This document shows, in pieces, positions 61,683-64,000 of a stretch of DNA of 64,000 nucleotides. Position 1 is the first letter of the stretch. Every line of letters starts with the position of its first letter. Made by a program: the position numbers and the translations under genes. The notes beneath the pieces were generated by a model, which worked only from the letters and a program-made list of their open reading frames with translations, ran no database searches and was not told the origin of the DNA. This stretch comes from Hemibagrus wyckioides (Eukaryota > Chordata > Actinopteri > Siluriformes > Bagridae), in NCBI RefSeq assembly GCF_019097595.1, contig NC_080712.1, positions 22,823,646-22,887,645 of the forward strand. Reading direction: 5' to 3'.

Positions 61683-62040
61683 CTGACTTACATTTTACCT
61701 ACTTAAAAGGAATCACATTAACAGTTAAGCCAAAAATGCAAAATATGCTGCTTTTAACTGCTTTTTATTAACATCTAACAGCAATCTGTATATGTGGGAC
61801 TTCTAAAGAATTGATGGTTTGTCCTGTAGTGTGTAAAACTGTGTTCCAGTGTAGTGATAATATTGCATGCATGTACAATATATTGTGTATTGTAATGTAA
61901 ATATTATAAACACCAATTTAAAATGATTCAGTCTGCATCCTTTGGAAGAATATTCTTTAAAATTCAATGACAGTGTAATGAAACATGGTCACAAATATTG
62001 TGATATTTATATTGAGATTGATTGGCCCTATTGCCCAGCT

Positions 62041-62270
62041 GTCATGAAATGGGGAGCTGAGACAGATGCAGTTGTAGTAAGAGTTGTTTTAATGATAGAG
62101 AGGCAAACAAATCCAAAACATCAAGCAAGATTAAGATCAAGGTCAACAACAGGTTAGGGCTGGCAAAATACAAACAGGATGCACTGGGCTGAGACAGAAC
62201 ACAGAAACCGGGAAGCTAGCACAAATCAGGTATTCAGGGAAACAATACTCAGTATTTATCAGAATTCACT
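62041..62270. mobile_element. possible end of a TGTCA-terminated dispersed element
   Basis: Starts TGTCATGAAATGGGGAGC and contains AGGCAAACAAATCCAAAAC, ACAGGTTAGGGCTGGCAAAA and CAAACAGGATGCACTGGGCT. This resembles, from memory, one end of a repeat common in fish genomes. No matching opposite end was found nearby. Confidence 0.35.
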
Positions 62271-63126
62271 ACATGTTTTTCTCTGTCTGGTTGTGCATGT
62301 GACAAAAATTTTGTCTGTCTGGTTGTGTATGTGACAAATTCGTTGTGTATGTGAATTTTATTTGAATGTGATATGGTAAAGTCAAAATGCACAAAGAAAG
62401 TGTGTTGAAATGCTCAGCATGAGGGGGAATATGGAAGACCAGCTATAATGATAAGTTACTCTCCCTGTTGAGCCAATTCAATTGAAAAGTTTAAATCTTA
62501 AAGCTATAAGCATATAAAGTCTTAAAATTGGCTCTGCACTGAGTGATTAAGAATAATGAAACATTGTGCTGTACATCTGTGTAATAAGCTCACATATGCG
62601 TAGAGGTTTCAGTCAACCAAATCTACTAAATCTAGCTAGCTAGCTTATAAGCATATTTATGCAAGCTCCAAATGTAACACATCGTACAATTATAAATAGG
62701 TCAATATAAAATGTTTTACTTTTCCTTAGCTATTAATTTATACTGTTTGGATTAACATAACATAGAGTTAGCTAATTTACTTAATCCATTTCACAAGCAA
62801 TAGGCTCCTCCAACTTGAAAAAGCACTTATTTACTTGTAGTAGCAGTATTTACTTGTTTTATTTCGTTTTGTCCACAATAGCAGGATCTGTTTGTGCTGA
62901 GAGTTTAGCAGCTGATTCTGAGGGGTTTTGGGCAGCATCTAGAACAAGACTTACAAGACGTTCTTATACACAAACATGCATTGAATTTATTTCTTAGGAA
63001 TATGGCACTTTGGAGTTAGTGACATTTCTTTAATAACTGTTAAAGTATTGTTAAATCATTTGTAATTTTGTCATCAAATTCTGCTGTACTACTGGAATAG
63101 GATTTTTAATAGTACAGCTGAAGGGA

Positions 63127-63157
63127 CTGAAGAAGCTGCTCGGGTGAGCAGTGAAAC
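63127..63157 (+). repeat. repeat-derived hairpin CTGAAGA...GAAAC
   Basis: GCTGCTC and GAGCAGT can pair as a 7-bp stem (one G-T wobble) closed by GGGT and flanked by CTGAAGA and GAAAC. The sequence resembles a segment repeated in fish retroelements. See findings for the ribozyme-like reading. Confidence 0.4.
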
Positions 63158-64000
63158 GTTTTGATCTAACTAGTTAACATGACTCAACTTCCAGATAACT
63201 GAGAATCTTAATATACAAGAGTACAACAGAAAAATATGTTACCTACTGCATCTTTATTAATCACCTATTCACTTTTTGCAGTTTATCCACATCTGTCTCT
63301 TTTCTTTTCACGATCATGCTTTAATTCTCAAAATATACCATCATATCACAATAATTGAGTGAGTTTGAGTGTATTGGAGTGATCTGACAGCTACAGCATG
63401 CAGCCTGGAGGGGAATTTAACAGTGAGCAAAATGAAACTTGCCTCAAAGACTCACCCAAGTCTGAGAAAGTATGATTGTATTTGAGAATTACATGTTAAT
63501 ATAATAATGCAAACTAGCATAAATTGTCTGCCCAGCTATCTATTGCCCTATTCTAAAATATAGCTTAGTTATAGGCTCCAAATTTACAGCCACTAGGCTG
63601 TAGTGTTGTGACAGATGGTGCATAAAAGGTGTGTCCACGATTCTTGTGTGTGCCCCAAAGTACTTGTCTGAAAAACTGAAAAACTGCTGTTAAATTAAAA
63701 TATTTATTCCAAATTTTGGCATTGTTTTTGTCTAATGCACTTGAAACTTGGTCACAAATAATAACATGAACTCTAGTATATTAAAAAAAAAAGATCAATT
63801 CTATTTTGAGGGGAAGGAAACAACACATTTGAATATCAGGAGAAGTGACATGTATTGGAGGTTTGTAAACCCCTGTGTGAGACAGAGAAAGAGACTTAGT
63901 AGGTCAGCCCATTTAGAACAATAATGAATAAACATATTAACAGAAACTCAGGAGTCTGCACTTGACCTCTGCAGGATGGTTCTATTAACCCTGCAGGATG

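Larger units (their letters stand above)
59561..64000. other. AT-rich, repeat-laden 3' end of window
   Basis: No gene seen. It holds GA-rich DNA near 59790-59820, the AGATA array, LINE/SINE-type tails (60425-60580, 61480-61682), a possible element at 62041-62270, and the hairpin motif near 63127. Confidence 0.65.

Noticed and set aside
1..64000. CRISPR arrays, bacterial operons, prophage or defence islands
   Set aside because: The window is clearly vertebrate nuclear DNA. All tandem arrays are microsatellites without spacer structure.

Overview
The window is nuclear DNA from a ray-finned fish. It has spliced exons with GT-AG borders, many CA/GA microsatellites, fish-type L2 LINE and tRNA-derived SINE pieces, Tc1/mariner and hAT-like remnants, and the GAATT-ending repeat tails common in teleost genomes. 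I could not settle the species; the repeats would suit an otophysan such as a catfish, but that is a guess.

One protein-coding gene is recognisable: the 3' two thirds of camkmt (calmodulin-lysine N-methyltransferase) on the + strand. Eight exons at 12204-34816 join in phase into 202 codons plus a stop. They cover the whole S-adenosylmethionine-binding methyltransferase core, from the VWPSEEV segment to the C-terminus. A polyadenylation signal follows at 34995. The N-terminal exons (about 120 residues in the human protein) were not found in 1-12203, so they probably lie upstream of the window.

Layout: 1-12203 is non-coding (probably a camkmt intron) and holds a DNA-transposon remnant, a Tc1 remnant, a hAT-like MITE candidate, an L2 LINE 3' end, two SINEs and a conserved-looking block. 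12204-35000 is the gene, with introns of 1.5-5.7 kb, several containing GC-balanced, homeobox-motif-rich blocks that look like conserved non-coding elements. 35001-64000 has no coding exon I can support. It holds a 1 kb palindromic Tc1 element, a perfect 36-bp inverted repeat, microsatellites, and more regulatory-looking islands in AT-rich DNA.

In vertebrates camkmt lies next to six3/six2, developmental regulators with large enhancer landscapes. Dense regulatory-looking islands in and downstream of camkmt would fit such a landscape. Neither six gene is in the window, so this link rests on known synteny. I found no previously undescribed gene system. The most testable oddities are two splice-site arrangements in camkmt (competing donors after exon C; a GT repeat in place of a pyrimidine tract before exon G), a local duplication around exon F, and the two inverted-repeat structures at 35.8-36.8 kb and 43.0-43.1 kb.
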